Made by a program: the position numbers and the translations under genes
Notes under the pieces: generated by a model
Told to the model about the DNA's origin: nothing
Databases searched by the model: none
Seen by the model: the letters and a program-made list of their open reading frames with translations, nothing else
Origin: Lichenicoccus sp964242335
GTDB taxonomy: Bacteria > Pseudomonadota > Alphaproteobacteria > Acetobacterales > Acetobacteraceae
Reading direction: 5' to 3'
Assembly (NCBI GenBank): GCA_964242335.1
Contig: CAXTAY010000002.1
Span: forward strand, 1-64,000
Length of the DNA: 64,000 bases
Part shown: piece by piece, positions 54,700 to 63,331 of the stretch
Position numbering within the stretch: the stretch's first letter is position 1
Layout of the letters: every line of letters starts with the position of its first letter

Positions 54700-55041
54700 A
54701 TGGCGCAGGTGACGATCCGCATCAACGGCTACGCCTACGTGGTCGGCTGCGAGGACGGACAGGAGGCGCATCTGCAGTCGATGGCGGCACAGGTCGATCG
54801 CCGCGTCGAGCGGGTGCGCGCGATCGGCGGCCAGAGCGGCGAGGCCCGCCTGCTGGCGCTGACCGCGCTGCTGATGGCCGACGAGCTCTACGACCTGTCA
54901 GCCAACCGGATGCCTCCGGCGACGGCGGCGATGATCGACGAGGCGGAAGCGGTGCGGGCGCAGGCGGCGTGGCGCGAGCGGCAGATGATCAACCTGGCGG
55001 AACGTGCGGAAGCCATTGCGGCGACGCTCGAACGTGACTAG
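54700..55041 (+). CDS. zapA: Cell division protein ZapA
   Basis: ZapA binds FtsZ and bundles Z-ring filaments. The 113-residue product starts MAQVTIRINGYAYVVGCEDGQE, the ZapA N-terminal strand region, followed by HLQSMAAQVDRRVERVR and RLLALTALLMADELYD, then a C-terminal coiled coil. ATG 54700 gives the family start, although the frame is open 48 bases further upstream. It is followed directly by the 6S RNA and the 5-formyl-THF cyclo-ligase gene, a widely kept neighbourhood. Confidence 0.92.
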   Translation: MAQVTIRINGYAYVVGCEDGQEAHLQSMAAQVDRRVERVRAIGGQSGEARLLALTALLMADELYDLSANRMPPATAAMIDEAEAVRAQAAWRERQMINLAERAEAIAATLERD

Positions 55042-55044
55042 ATG

Positions 55045-55188
55045 GAAGCTGCGGGGCTGCCCGGTTCGTGAGGCAATTCAACCCCTGGGCCGATAAGCAC
55101 TTCCTCGGGAGCTGGCACTGTTGCGGCCATCGGTCGCATTACCCGGCGCCCACCTGCACAAGCGGGTTCCGGGAGGTCGACAGTCCAA
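55045..55188 (+). ncRNA. ssrS: 6S RNA
   Basis: The 175 bases between zapA and the 5-formyl-THF cyclo-ligase gene are the classical location of 6S RNA, the regulator that binds sigma-70 RNA polymerase as a promoter mimic. The sequence shows the usual plan: 5' CTGCCCGGTTCGTGAGGCA, an internal region, and 3' ACCTGCACAAGCGGGTTCCGGGAGG, with ends that pair (GG.GCTG.CCCGG with CCGGG...CAG.CC). Exact ends are estimated from the pairing. No covariance search could be run. Confidence 0.75.
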
Positions 55189-55216
55189 CGGCCATGGCGG
55201 CTCCGCACTCCTGCCG

Positions 55217-55786
55217 ATGAGCGGCCTTCCCGGCGATCCCGAGGCGATACGCGAGGCCAAGCATGCCCTGCGGCAGCGCCTGTCTGCCCGTCGCGGCGAC
55301 GGCGGGGACGCGACCGCCCTCATCGCCGCGATCCGTGCCGCGATCCGCATCGACCGCGGCGAGGTCGTCGCCGGCGTCTGGCCGCTGCCAGGGGAGCCCG
55401 ACCTGCGTCCGCTCTGGCATGCCCTGCATGCGTGCGGTCAGGCGCTGCTGCTGCCGCAGACGTCGCCGCCCGGGGGGGCGCTGCTGTTCCGCCGCTGGCA
55501 TCCCGGCTGCACGATGCTCCCGGGACGCTTCGGCACCTGCCACCCTGACGGCGCCGTGGCGGTGCCGGACCTGGTGTTCGTGCCGCTGCTCGCCTTCGAC
55601 GCCGAGGGCTACCGCCTCGGCTATGGCGGCGGCTACTACGACCGCACCCTGGCCGCATTGCCGCGGGCGCGCGCCGTCGGCTACGGGTTCGGCTTCCAGC
55701 AGGTCGACGCGGTGCCGCGAGGACCGTTCGACCTGAAGCTGCCCGCGATCGTGACCGAGGCGGGTGCCGTACAACTCGAGAGGTGA
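55217..55786 (+). CDS. fthC: 5-formyltetrahydrofolate cyclo-ligase
   Basis: The enzyme converts 5-formyl-THF to 5,10-methenyl-THF using ATP and is often encoded after 6S RNA (ygfA in E. coli). The 189-residue product has the N-terminal KHALRQRLSARR, GVWPLPGEPDLRPLW, DLVFVPLLAFDAEGYRLGYGGGYYDR and a phosphate-binding loop GYGGGYYDRTL. ATG 55217 is chosen because an earlier start would run into the 6S RNA. ymdB follows 7 bases downstream. Confidence 0.92.
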   Translation: MSGLPGDPEAIREAKHALRQRLSARRGDGGDATALIAAIRAAIRIDRGEVVAGVWPLPGEPDLRPLWHALHACGQALLLPQTSPPGGALLFRRWHPGCTMLPGRFGTCHPDGAVAVPDLVFVPLLAFDAEGYRLGYGGGYYDRTLAALPRARAVGYGFGFQQVDAVPRGPFDLKLPAIVTEAGAVQLER

Positions 55787-55793
55787 GTCGGCT

Positions 55794-56609
55794 TTGCGAA
55801 TCCTGTTCCTGGGCGACATCGTCGGACGTGCCGGACGCGAGCGGGTCGAGGCCGCCCTGCCGGAGCTGCGCCCGCAGCTTCGGCTCGACCTCGTGGTGGT
55901 CAACGGCGAGAACGCCAGCCACGGCTTCGGCCTGGCGCCCGCGATGGCCGACAGCCTGTTCGCCGCCGGTGCGGACGTGATCACGCTCGGCAACCATGCC
56001 TGGGACCGCAAGGAGCTGATCGGCCATATCAGCCAGGCGCCGCGCATCATCCGCCCGATCAACTTCCCGCCCGGCACACCGGGTGCCGGCAGCGTGGTGG
56101 TCAGCCTCGCCGACGGGCGACGGGCGCTGGTGGTCAACGTCATGGGCCGGCTGTTCATGGACGCGATGGACGATCCGTTCCGCGCCACCGCCGAGCTGCT
56201 GTCGCGCCATCGTCTCGGTGTCACGATCCAGGCGGCGGTGATCGACTTCCACGCCGAGGCGACCAGCGAGAAGACGGCGTTCGCGCACTCCGTCGACGGT
56301 CGGGTGTCGCTGGTCGTGGGCACCCACACCCACACCCCGACGGCGGACCACCGCGTGCTGCCCGGCGGCACCGCCTTCATGAGCGACGCCGGCATGTGCG
56401 GCGATTACGACAGCGTCATCGGCATGGGCAAGGAGGCGGCGGTCGCCCGCTTCATACGCAAGATGCCCGGCGAGCGGCTGGCGCCGGCGGAGGGAGAGGC
56501 CAGCCTGAGCGGGGTACTGGTGGAGACCGACGACCGCAGCGGGCTCGCGCGCAGCGTGGCCCCGCTGCGCCTGGGCGGCGCGCTGTCGCAGAGCATGCCG
56601 GCGGCCTGA
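55794..56609 (+). CDS. ymdB: YmdB-type metallophosphoesterase
   Basis: This 271-residue calcineurin-like phosphoesterase belongs to the YmdB/TIGR00282 family; the Bacillus subtilis member hydrolyses cyclic AMP in vitro. Motifs are FLGDIVGRAGR, VVNGENASHGFG, ITLGNHAWDRKEL, DFHAEATSEK and VGTHTHTPTADHR, which provide the two metal sites. TTG 55794 is preferred over an ATG-like start at 55764 because the family begins at RILFLGDI and a gagaggtgag SD lies upstream. It probably shares an operon with the cyclo-ligase gene. Confidence 0.92.
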   Translation: MRILFLGDIVGRAGRERVEAALPELRPQLRLDLVVVNGENASHGFGLAPAMADSLFAAGADVITLGNHAWDRKELIGHISQAPRIIRPINFPPGTPGAGSVVVSLADGRRALVVNVMGRLFMDAMDDPFRATAELLSRHRLGVTIQAAVIDFHAEATSEKTAFAHSVDGRVSLVVGTHTHTPTADHRVLPGGTAFMSDAGMCGDYDSVIGMGKEAAVARFIRKMPGERLAPAEGEASLSGVLVETDDRSGLARSVAPLRLGGALSQSMPAA

Positions 56610-56618
56610 GCGCCGGCC

Positions 56619-57884
56619 TCATCGGACCGCCGCGCGGTCGCGTCCGATCAGCGCCAGGCCCTCGGCCACCGAGACGAACTCGCCGCCGCCGGAGACCTTG
56701 TGCGGGCCGAAGCGCTGCTCGAACAGCCGCCGCACCGCCGGCACGAAGGAGCTGCCGCCGGTCAGGAACACCCGGTCGATCTCGTCGGCCCGCACGCCGG
56801 CGTGCCGCAGCGCCTGATCGATCGTGCCCGACATCCGTCGCAGGTCGCCCGCGATCCAGTCCTCGAACTGGTGCCGGGCGATGCTCTGCTCGACCGCGAA
56901 GTCGCCGTGCGCGAAGCGCAGCACCGCGCTCTCGTGGCGCGACAGCTCCGCCTTTACCGCGCTGACCGCCTGGTAGAGCCGATAGCCGACCTCGTCCTCG
57001 ATCAGCCGGATCAGCGTGCGCAGCCGCTGCGGATGCGTGCTGGCCGCGGCCACCTCCCCGATCTCGCGCAGCGTGCGCGGCGTGCGCATCAGCGACAGCC
57101 GGTGCCAGCGCGCGAAGCCCGCGAAATACTCCGGCGGCACCGGCAGCGCCTGGCCCATCACCGAGTAGCTGTCGCCTTTGCCCAGCAGCGGCGAGACCAC
57201 CTTGTCGATGATGCGGTAGTCGAAGCTGTCGCCGGCGATGCCGATGCCGGCATGGCCCAGCGGCACCACCCGTGCCGCCGCCGCGGGATCGAAGCGCATC
57301 ACCGAGAAGTCGCTGGTGCCGCCGCCGAAATCGCCGACCAGCACGGTGGCGGCACCAGCCAGCGTGCGGGCGAAGCGGTAGCCTGCCGCTTCCGGCTCCA
57401 GCGCCACCTCGATGGCGCCGCGGCCGGCGGCGGCGAAGCAGGCGCGCAGCCGCGTCTCGCCGAAGGCGTCGTCGGCGAACTCGCCGGCGAAGCGCACCGG
57501 GCGCCCCGCGACGAGAAGCGCCTCGTCGTCCTCGCCGGGCAGCAGCTCGGCCAGGAACAGCGAGACCATCTGCTCCAGCGTGAAGCTGCGGCCGAAGATG
57601 TTGGTGCGGGTGAAGCTGCGCTGCGCCAGGTAGGTCTTCATCGACAGGATGAGCCGGCTGTCCAGCGGGTCCTCGAGGTAGGCGCGCACCGCCTCCGCAC
57701 CCGCGGCGTGGCGCAGCGTGCTGCGGCCGCCGGCGTCCTCGGCCCAGAAGCAGAGCACGCTGCGCACCATGTCCAGCTGAACCTGCCCGACCGCGTGCCG
57801 CCGGGTGCGCAGGCTGCCGTCCGGCTCCAGGCTCGCGACCACGCTGTTGGTGGTGCCGAAGTCGACGCCGATCTGCCGCGTCAC
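56619..57884 (-). CDS. Hsp70 family protein, YegD-like
   Basis: The 421-residue product has the actin/Hsp70 ATPase fold: GVDFGTTNSVV (phosphate 1), VLVGDFGGGTSDFSVM (phosphate 2), RVFLTGGSSFVPAVRRLFEQRFG (adenosine) and a final segment GEFVSVAEGLALIG. It lacks the peptide-binding domain of DnaK, like E. coli YegD, so it is not a normal chaperone. It lies 28 bases downstream of amn on the same strand; the linkage of amn and a YegD-like gene is seen in other alphaproteobacteria, but its purpose is unclear. Confidence 0.87.
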   Translation of the reverse strand: MTRQIGVDFGTTNSVVASLEPDGSLRTRRHAVGQVQLDMVRSVLCFWAEDAGGRSTLRHAAGAEAVRAYLEDPLDSRLILSMKTYLAQRSFTRTNIFGRSFTLEQMVSLFLAELLPGEDDEALLVAGRPVRFAGEFADDAFGETRLRACFAAAGRGAIEVALEPEAAGYRFARTLAGAATVLVGDFGGGTSDFSVMRFDPAAAARVVPLGHAGIGIAGDSFDYRIIDKVVSPLLGKGDSYSVMGQALPVPPEYFAGFARWHRLSLMRTPRTLREIGEVAAASTHPQRLRTLIRLIEDEVGYRLYQAVSAVKAELSRHESAVLRFAHGDFAVEQSIARHQFEDWIAGDLRRMSGTIDQALRHAGVRADEIDRVFLTGGSSFVPAVRRLFEQRFGPHKVSGGGEFVSVAEGLALIGRDRAAVR

Positions 57885-57912
57885 GGCGCCACTCCCGCGC
57901 CGGCTCGCGGCA

Positions 57913-59334
57913 TCAACGGAACGGCGGCTCGTCGAAGCCGCGCAGCTTGCGCGAGTGCAGCCGGTCGACGCCCTGCTCGCGCAGCCGGTGCATCGTCTCG
58001 ATGCCGACCTGCAGGTGCTGGCTGATGCGCTCCCGGTAGAAGGCGCGCGCCATACCGCGCAGCTTCAGCTCGCCGTGCAGCGGCTTGTCCGATACGCAGA
58101 GCAGCGTGCCGTACGGCACCCGGAAGCGGAAGCCGTTGGCGGCGATGGTGGCGGACTCCATGTCGACGGCGATCGAGCGGCTCATGTTGATCTGGCCGAA
58201 CAGGGCGGCAAAGCGCAGCTCCCAGTTGCGGTTGTCGGTGGTCATCACCGTGCCGGTGCGCAGCCGCGTCTTGAGCTCGGCGTCGCGCAGGCCTGTCACC
58301 TGCATCGTCGCCTCCTGCAGCGCCACCTGCACCTCGGCGATCGGCGGGATCGGCACCCAGGGCGGCAGGTCCTCGTCGAGCACGTGGTCGTGGCGGACGT
58401 AGCCGTGCGCCAGCACGTAGTCGCCGAGCCGCTGGGTGCGCCTGAGCCCGGCGCAGTGGCCCAGCATCAGCCAGCAATGCGGCCGCAGCACCGCCACGTG
58501 GTCGGTGATGGTCTTCGCGTTGGACGGGCCCACGCCGATATTGATCAGGGTGATGCCGTCGCCGTCGGCGCGGACCATGTGGTAGGCCGGCATCTGCGGC
58601 GTCCCGTCCGGCTCGGCGAAGCGCTGGTAGCCGTTCTTCTGCCCGCCCGGCTGCGCGCCCGGCTGCGACCATTGCCGCCCCAGGGCCACGAACTCCTCGA
58701 CGTAGCGCTGGTAGTTGGTCAGCAGCACGAAGCGCTGGAAGTCCGCCGGCGGGGTGCCGGTATAGTGGTGCAGCCGTGCCAGCGAGTAGTCCACCCGTTC
58801 GGCGGTGAACAGCGAGAGCGGCCGCGGCAGGTCCGGGTTCGGCCGCAGCTGGCAGTTGGCGATGCGGTCGTCGGTGCTGGCAAGGTCCGGCAGCGCGAAC
58901 CGCTCGGCGAGCCGGCGCAGGTCCTCCTCGGTGATGTCGGTGACGCTGTCCTCGATGACGTAGGGCAGCGGGATCCGCGAGCGCGAGCGGCCGACCAGCA
59001 CCGGCCGGCAGTAATGGCGCAGCAGCAGCGTCACCTGTTCGTGCAGGTAGTCGGCGAACAGGTCGGGACGGGTGAGGGTGGTGCCGTAGAACCCCGGCTC
59101 CAGCAGGATGCCGTACGGCATGCGGGTGTCGGCCGGCAGCGCGGTGCCGTCGACCTCGATCGCGAGGTAGGGATAGACCGCGCCGGAGGCGTCGCCGGCG
59201 CCGCCGCGTGCGCGGAATGCGCGGCGCATCAGCGCGGTACTCGCGGCATAGATCTCGCGTATGCGCCGCACCGCCGCGGCGGCGTCGGTGAAGGCGTCGA
59301 ATTCCTGGCCGACCTGGTCCTGGAGCCGTGCCAT
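57913..59334 (-). CDS. amn: AMP nucleosidase
   Basis: Amn cleaves AMP to adenine and ribose 5-phosphate, controlling adenylate levels. The 473-residue product has the N-terminal regulatory domain and a C-terminal phosphorylase-like catalytic domain with TLINIGVGPSNAKTITDH, LMLGHCAGLRR, TTDNRNWEL and SIAVDMESATIAANGF motifs. Length is normal. It sits between the TonB-like gene (7-base gap) and the Hsp70-like gene, forming a three-gene unit. Confidence 0.93.
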   Translation of the reverse strand: MARLQDQVGQEFDAFTDAAAAVRRIREIYAASTALMRRAFRARGGAGDASGAVYPYLAIEVDGTALPADTRMPYGILLEPGFYGTTLTRPDLFADYLHEQVTLLLRHYCRPVLVGRSRSRIPLPYVIEDSVTDITEEDLRRLAERFALPDLASTDDRIANCQLRPNPDLPRPLSLFTAERVDYSLARLHHYTGTPPADFQRFVLLTNYQRYVEEFVALGRQWSQPGAQPGGQKNGYQRFAEPDGTPQMPAYHMVRADGDGITLINIGVGPSNAKTITDHVAVLRPHCWLMLGHCAGLRRTQRLGDYVLAHGYVRHDHVLDEDLPPWVPIPPIAEVQVALQEATMQVTGLRDAELKTRLRTGTVMTTDNRNWELRFAALFGQINMSRSIAVDMESATIAANGFRFRVPYGTLLCVSDKPLHGELKLRGMARAFYRERISQHLQVGIETMHRLREQGVDRLHSRKLRGFDEPPFR

Positions 59335-59341
59335 GCGCCGC

Positions 59342-60262
59342 TCAGTGCCGGATCAGGATGTAGTCGATGGTCAGGTCGACGTCGAAGCTGTTGCCGCTCA
59401 TGTCGGGGGGCACCGGCGGCAGCGTCGCGTTGCGGAACATGCCCTGGGTGGCGTCGTCGAGCAGGAACGAGCCGGACGAGGTCACCAGCCGGATGGAGTT
59501 CACCCGACCCTGCCGGTCGAGCACCACGTGCACGTGCGACGGTCCGTCCTCGCCGCGCCGCGCCGCCTCCTCGGGATAGTACATGTGCCGGCGGATCCAG
59601 GAGCCGATCTCGTCGGCGTAGTCGTCGCTGACGCCCTTGATGCTGGTCGCCGACGCGTAGGGCGTCAGCAGGCGGCCGCCCTGCACCATCGGGCCCAGCG
59701 ACATGTCGATCGGTGCGCCGGAGCCGCCCGGACGGGCGCGGCGGCTGCGCTGCGGCGATGGCGCCTGCGAGAAAGACAGGTTCATCGGGTTGGAGAGCGG
59801 CGAGCTGCGATCCGCCTGGCGTCGCGGCGGCACTTCAGTAGGCGGCTGCGGCGACGGCTTGGGAAGCGGCTCCGGCACCTCCGCCTCGGGCAGCGGCACC
59901 GCCTCTGGGACCGGCGGCGGCTCGGCCGGCGGCATCGGCACCGGCGGCTTCAGGTCGGGCACCGGCTTCGTGGCCGACGAGCCGGCGCCGGCGTCGGGGC
60001 TGCCGACGCCGACCATGCCGGAGCTGCCGGGACGCTCGTACATCATCTCCACCGGCGCCTGCTGCGGCGGGTTGCCGCCCTCCTGATGCTGGGCGACCAT
60101 CACCGAGAGCAGCACCAGGACCAGCGCGTGGACGATGCCGGATCCGGCGAGCCGCTGCCCGATGCGGTCGCGGATGCGACGGCTGCGCCGGGCCAGCGGT
60201 TGCCCCGCGGCATATAGCCGGGCCTGGGTCGCGGCCTGGCGCACGAAGCCGGGACGCGCCAT
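59342..60262 (-). CDS. TonB-like energy-transducer protein
   Basis: The 306-residue product has a basic N-terminus, one membrane helix (about 42-60, SGIVHALVLVLLSVMVA), a Pro-rich periplasmic arm, and a C-terminal TonB-like domain (YYPEEAARRGEDGPSHVHVVLDR, GRVNSIRLVTSSGSFLLDDA). It probably transmits energy from an ExbB/TolQ-type complex to an outer-membrane receptor. The open frame extends beyond 60262, but MARPGFVRQ is the likely start. The same Pro-rich style is seen in TolA of this window. Confidence 0.83.
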   Translation of the reverse strand: MARPGFVRQAATQARLYAAGQPLARRSRRIRDRIGQRLAGSGIVHALVLVLLSVMVAQHQEGGNPPQQAPVEMMYERPGSSGMVGVGSPDAGAGSSATKPVPDLKPPVPMPPAEPPPVPEAVPLPEAEVPEPLPKPSPQPPTEVPPRRQADRSSPLSNPMNLSFSQAPSPQRSRRARPGGSGAPIDMSLGPMVQGGRLLTPYASATSIKGVSDDYADEIGSWIRRHMYYPEEAARRGEDGPSHVHVVLDRQGRVNSIRLVTSSGSFLLDDATQGMFRNATLPPVPPDMSGNSFDVDLTIDYILIRH

Positions 60263-60640
60263 TCCGGCGAGCGCCGGTGCCGCGCCGCGATGCTCGGCAC
60301 GCAGCGCCGGCGGCGGCTGGGACGGGCGCGTCCGGGTGCGTGTGGGCTGGGATGTCGGAATGCCGGAGGTCTCCGCCCGATCGCCTGCGGCGACGTCCTT
60401 TGCCGGCCCCGTCGCGGGGAAAGCGGCGCGATTGTGCCATCCGCCGCCTTGCTTCGCTACCGTCCGTCTGGTCGGATACGCATCGTGACACGAGCGAGCC
60501 CTCGCACGCCTCGATCGAGGCCTCCCGACCTTGGCGCGCCCGATCTTGGCGCGCCCGACCTGGGCGGACCCGACCTTGGCGCTCCCGACCTGGGCGGACC
60601 CGACCAGGACCAAGCCGGTGCCGGCGAGGCGGAGGCGGTG
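60263..60640. other. 378-base divergent intergenic region with minisatellite
   Basis: This gap separates the TonB-like gene (minus) from the alkA gene (plus). It contains a 15-bp tandem repeat (60526-60605) in its right half. The left 260 bases show no convincing gene, promoter or terminator. The alkA frame is open through much of it, so a longer alkA N-terminus starting at GTG 60485 cannot be excluded. Confidence 0.6.
60526..60605 (+). repeat. 15-bp minisatellite, five full units, before alkA
   Basis: Five clear 15-bp units (cgaccttggcgcgcc / cgacctgggcggacc, two alternating sub-types) plus a decayed sixth. In the alkA frame they would encode a PDLGA/PDLGG pentapeptide repeat. They end about 35 bases before the preferred alkA start. 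Confidence 0.88.
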
Positions 60641-61330
60641 ATGCGGGCCCCGGACGCGCCGACGATCCTCCGGGCGCCGGCCGGTCGGGACGCGGTGCGC
60701 CGCCACCTGAGTGCCGCCGATCCGGACCTGGCCCAGGCGATCGCGCGGATCGGCGCCTGCCGGCTGCGCGTCGATCGCGCCCGCGAGCCGTTCGAATCGC
60801 TGGTGCGGGCGATCGCGCACCAGCAGCTGCACGGCCGTGCCGCCGAGGCGATCCTGGGGCGGATGATCGCGCTGCTCGCCGATGAGGCAGGATTTCCCGC
60901 CGTCGAGGCGCTGCTGCAGGCCGATCCCGCGGCACTGCGCGCCTGCGGCTTCTCGATGGGCAAGGCAACCGCGATCCGTGCGGTCGCCGAGGCCGTGCGT
61001 TCCGGCCTGGTGCCGAGCCGCAGGCAGGCGGTCCGGCTGGCGGATGCGGCGCTGATCGAGCGGCTAAGCAGCCTGCGCGGCATCGGCCGCTGGACCGTCG
61101 AGATGCTGATGATCTTCAGCCTGGGGCGCGCCGACATCATGCCGGTGGATGATTTCGGGGTGCGCGAGGGCTTCCGCCGGCTCAAGCGTCTGCCGCAGCA
61201 GCCCCGGCCGCGCGAGCTCGCGGCGCAGACCGAGAGCTGGAGCCCGTATCGCTCGGCGGCGGCATGGTATCTGTGGCGTATCGCCGACGAGGCCAAGCCG
61301 GTCGCGGCCGCCAACCCGATGACCGCCTGA
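60641..61330 (+). CDS. alkA: DNA-3-methyladenine glycosylase II (AlkA/MAG family)
   Basis: A helix-hairpin-helix base-excision glycosylase of 229 residues that removes alkylated purines. Motifs are EPFESLVRAIAHQQLHGRAAEAI, the HhH LSSLRGIGRWTVEMLMIFSLGR and the catalytic aspartate in IMPVDDFGVREGF. ATG 60641 follows a strong SD (ggagg at 60631-60635). A longer form from GTG 60485 would add a pentapeptide-repeat N-terminus of about 52 residues; this is less likely. It converges with the hydrolase gene at 61360. Confidence 0.9.
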   Translation: MRAPDAPTILRAPAGRDAVRRHLSAADPDLAQAIARIGACRLRVDRAREPFESLVRAIAHQQLHGRAAEAILGRMIALLADEAGFPAVEALLQADPAALRACGFSMGKATAIRAVAEAVRSGLVPSRRQAVRLADAALIERLSSLRGIGRWTVEMLMIFSLGRADIMPVDDFGVREGFRRLKRLPQQPRPRELAAQTESWSPYRSAAAWYLWRIADEAKPVAAANPMTA

Positions 61331-61359
61331 GGCCGGTCCGCCAGAGCATTGATCCTGCC

Positions 61360-62151
61360 CTAGTAGGTCGCGCAGAACGCCTCCAGCAGGGCGGCGAATC
61401 GCGCCGGGTCCTCGACGTGCAGCCAGTGCCCGGCATGCTCGATGATCTCCATCCGGTGGCCGGGAAACAGCCGGCGCATCACCGCGTGGTGCTGCGGCTG
61501 GATGTAGGGCGAGCGGCCGCCGGCCAGGAACAGGGTCGGGCCGGTATAGGCGTGGCCCTCGGGGATGTACGGCCAGCCCTCGATGTTGATCATCGAGGCC
61601 ACGATCTCCTGCAGCCCGATCTGCCAGCCCGGCGCCTCGCCGAGCCGGAGGTTCTGCAGCATCAGCTGGCGGAGGTCGCGGTCCGGCACTGCTTCGGCGA
61701 GCAGCGTGTCGGCGCCGGCCCGGTTGAGGCTGTCCGGGAAGCGGATGCGCAGCATCTGCCGGCCGAGCTGCGAGCTGCCGTGCCCGGTGATCGCGGGCGG
61801 GATGTCCGCCACCAGCAGGCTGTGCACCGCCTCCGGCCGGTTCAGCGCCAGGGTCATCGCCGCCTTGCCGCCCATGGAGTGGCCGACCAGTGTGGCCGGC
61901 AGCGCGTCCGCCTCGGCCAGCGTCTCCATCAGGTCGAACGACATGCTGGTGTAGTCCATCTGCCCGTGCGGGCTGTCACCGTGGTTGCGCAGGTCGATGG
62001 CCAGGGTGCGGCGGCCGGCGGCGAGCCGGCGCTGGAAGAAGCCCAGGTTGCGGGCGCGACCGAACAGGCCGTGCAGCAGCACGATCGGCGGCCGGCGCCG
62101 CGCGGCCTCGTGGTCCAGCTCGGGCCCGCGTTCGACGACGTGGAGTCTCAA
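61360..62151 (-). CDS. Alpha/beta hydrolase, YbfF-like esterase
   Basis: The 263-residue product has the lipase/esterase layout: oxyanion HGLFGRARN, nucleophile GHSMGGKAA, acid in the LAGGRS region, and His in IEHAGHWLHVEDP. It matches the YbfF/ABHD11 type of esterase with broad acyl-ester substrates. The start is TTG at 62151, as no other in-frame start precedes the conserved N-terminus (RLHVVERG). It is downstream of the quinone oxidoreductase gene (42-base gap), likely the same operon. Confidence 0.87.
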   Translation of the reverse strand: MRLHVVERGPELDHEAARRRPPIVLLHGLFGRARNLGFFQRRLAAGRRTLAIDLRNHGDSPHGQMDYTSMSFDLMETLAEADALPATLVGHSMGGKAAMTLALNRPEAVHSLLVADIPPAITGHGSSQLGRQMLRIRFPDSLNRAGADTLLAEAVPDRDLRQLMLQNLRLGEAPGWQIGLQEIVASMINIEGWPYIPEGHAYTGPTLFLAGGRSPYIQPQHHAVMRRLFPGHRMEIIEHAGHWLHVEDPARFAALLEAFCATY

Positions 62152-62193
62152 GACGCCAGCCTCAAGAAGGCAGCGGCACGGCGACGGTCGGCG

Positions 62194-63201
62194 TCACGCC
62201 TCCGCCATCGTCAGCACGATCTTGCCGGCGTGCGCGCCGCTCTCCATCAGCGCGTGCGCCTGCGCCGCTCCCGCGAGCGGGAACACCGCGTGGATCAGCG
62301 GCCTGCAGGTGCCGGCCTCCAGCAGCGGCCAGGCGTGGCTGAGCAGTGCCGAGGCGATCTCGCCCTTGTAGGCCAGGCTGCGCGGACGCATCGTCGAGCC
62401 GGTGATGGTCAGCCGGCGCCGCATCAGCCGGGACAGGTCCAGGCCCTCCGCCCGATGCCCGCCCTGCACCGCGATCAGCAGCAGCCGCCCATCCTCGGCC
62501 AGGCTGTCCAGGTTGCGCTCGAGATAGGCCGCCCCGATCATGTCCAGGATCGCGTTCACCCCGGCGCCACCGGTGAGCTCGCCGATCCGCTCGGCGAAGT
62601 CCTCGGTGCGGTAGTTGATCGCCGCCTCCGCGCCGAGCGAGAGGCAGGTCGCGCATTTCGCATCGCTCCCGGCGGTGGCGTAGGCGACCGCGCCGAGCCC
62701 GCGCGCGAGCTGGATCGCGGTGCTACCGATGCCGCTGGTGCCGCCATGCACCAGCATGCGCTCGCCGGCCGAGAGCCGGCCGATCCGGAACAGGTTCGAC
62801 CACACCGTGAAGTAGTTCTCAGGCAGTGCCGCGGCACGCACGGCATCGAAGCCGGCCGGCCAGGGCAGGCACTGTGCCAGCGGGGCGGTGCAGTACTCTG
62901 CGTAGCCGCCGCCATTGACCAGCGCGCAGACCCGGTCGCCGATCGAGAAGCCCTCGCCGCTGCAGCCGGACGCCACGATCTCGCCCGCGACCTCGAGGCC
63001 GAGCACCGGGTTCGCGCTCGGCGGCGGCGGATACGCACCCCGGCGCTGCATGATGTCGGGCCGGTTGATCCCTGCCGCCTCCACCCGGATCAGCACCTCC
63101 CCCTGGCCGGGATGCGGCACCGCGCCGCGGGCGAGCCGCATCACCTCGGGTCCGCCATCTCCGTTGCGTTCGATGAAGCGCATGGTCTGGGGATGGGTCA
63201 T
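62194..63201 (-). CDS. NAD(P)H quinone oxidoreductase, PIG3 family
   Basis: The 335-residue MDR-superfamily protein lacks the zinc-binding residues of alcohol dehydrogenases. It shows VEAAGINRPDIMQRRGAYP, LGLEVAGEIV, the nucleotide-binding LVHGGTSGIGSTAIQLA, INYRTEDFAE and LEAGTCRPLIHAVFPLAGAAQAHALMESG, the PIG3/TP53I3-type quinone oxidoreductase pattern. ATG 63201 (MTHPQTMRFIERNG) is the likely start; a longer frame continues upstream without support. Confidence 0.9.
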   Translation of the reverse strand: MTHPQTMRFIERNGDGGPEVMRLARGAVPHPGQGEVLIRVEAAGINRPDIMQRRGAYPPPPSANPVLGLEVAGEIVASGCSGEGFSIGDRVCALVNGGGYAEYCTAPLAQCLPWPAGFDAVRAAALPENYFTVWSNLFRIGRLSAGERMLVHGGTSGIGSTAIQLARGLGAVAYATAGSDAKCATCLSLGAEAAINYRTEDFAERIGELTGGAGVNAILDMIGAAYLERNLDSLAEDGRLLLIAVQGGHRAEGLDLSRLMRRRLTITGSTMRPRSLAYKGEIASALLSHAWPLLEAGTCRPLIHAVFPLAGAAQAHALMESGAHAGKIVLTMAEA

Positions 63202-63331
63202 CACGAGCCGCCTCATCGCGCCGGGCCACGCCCGATCCTGTAGGCGCCCGGATCGGTTTGCAAGCGGCGGCACCGGTGCAACCGGGATGGCGGGCACCGG
63301 TTCAGATCCAGGCACCTCCGGCCAGGCACTC

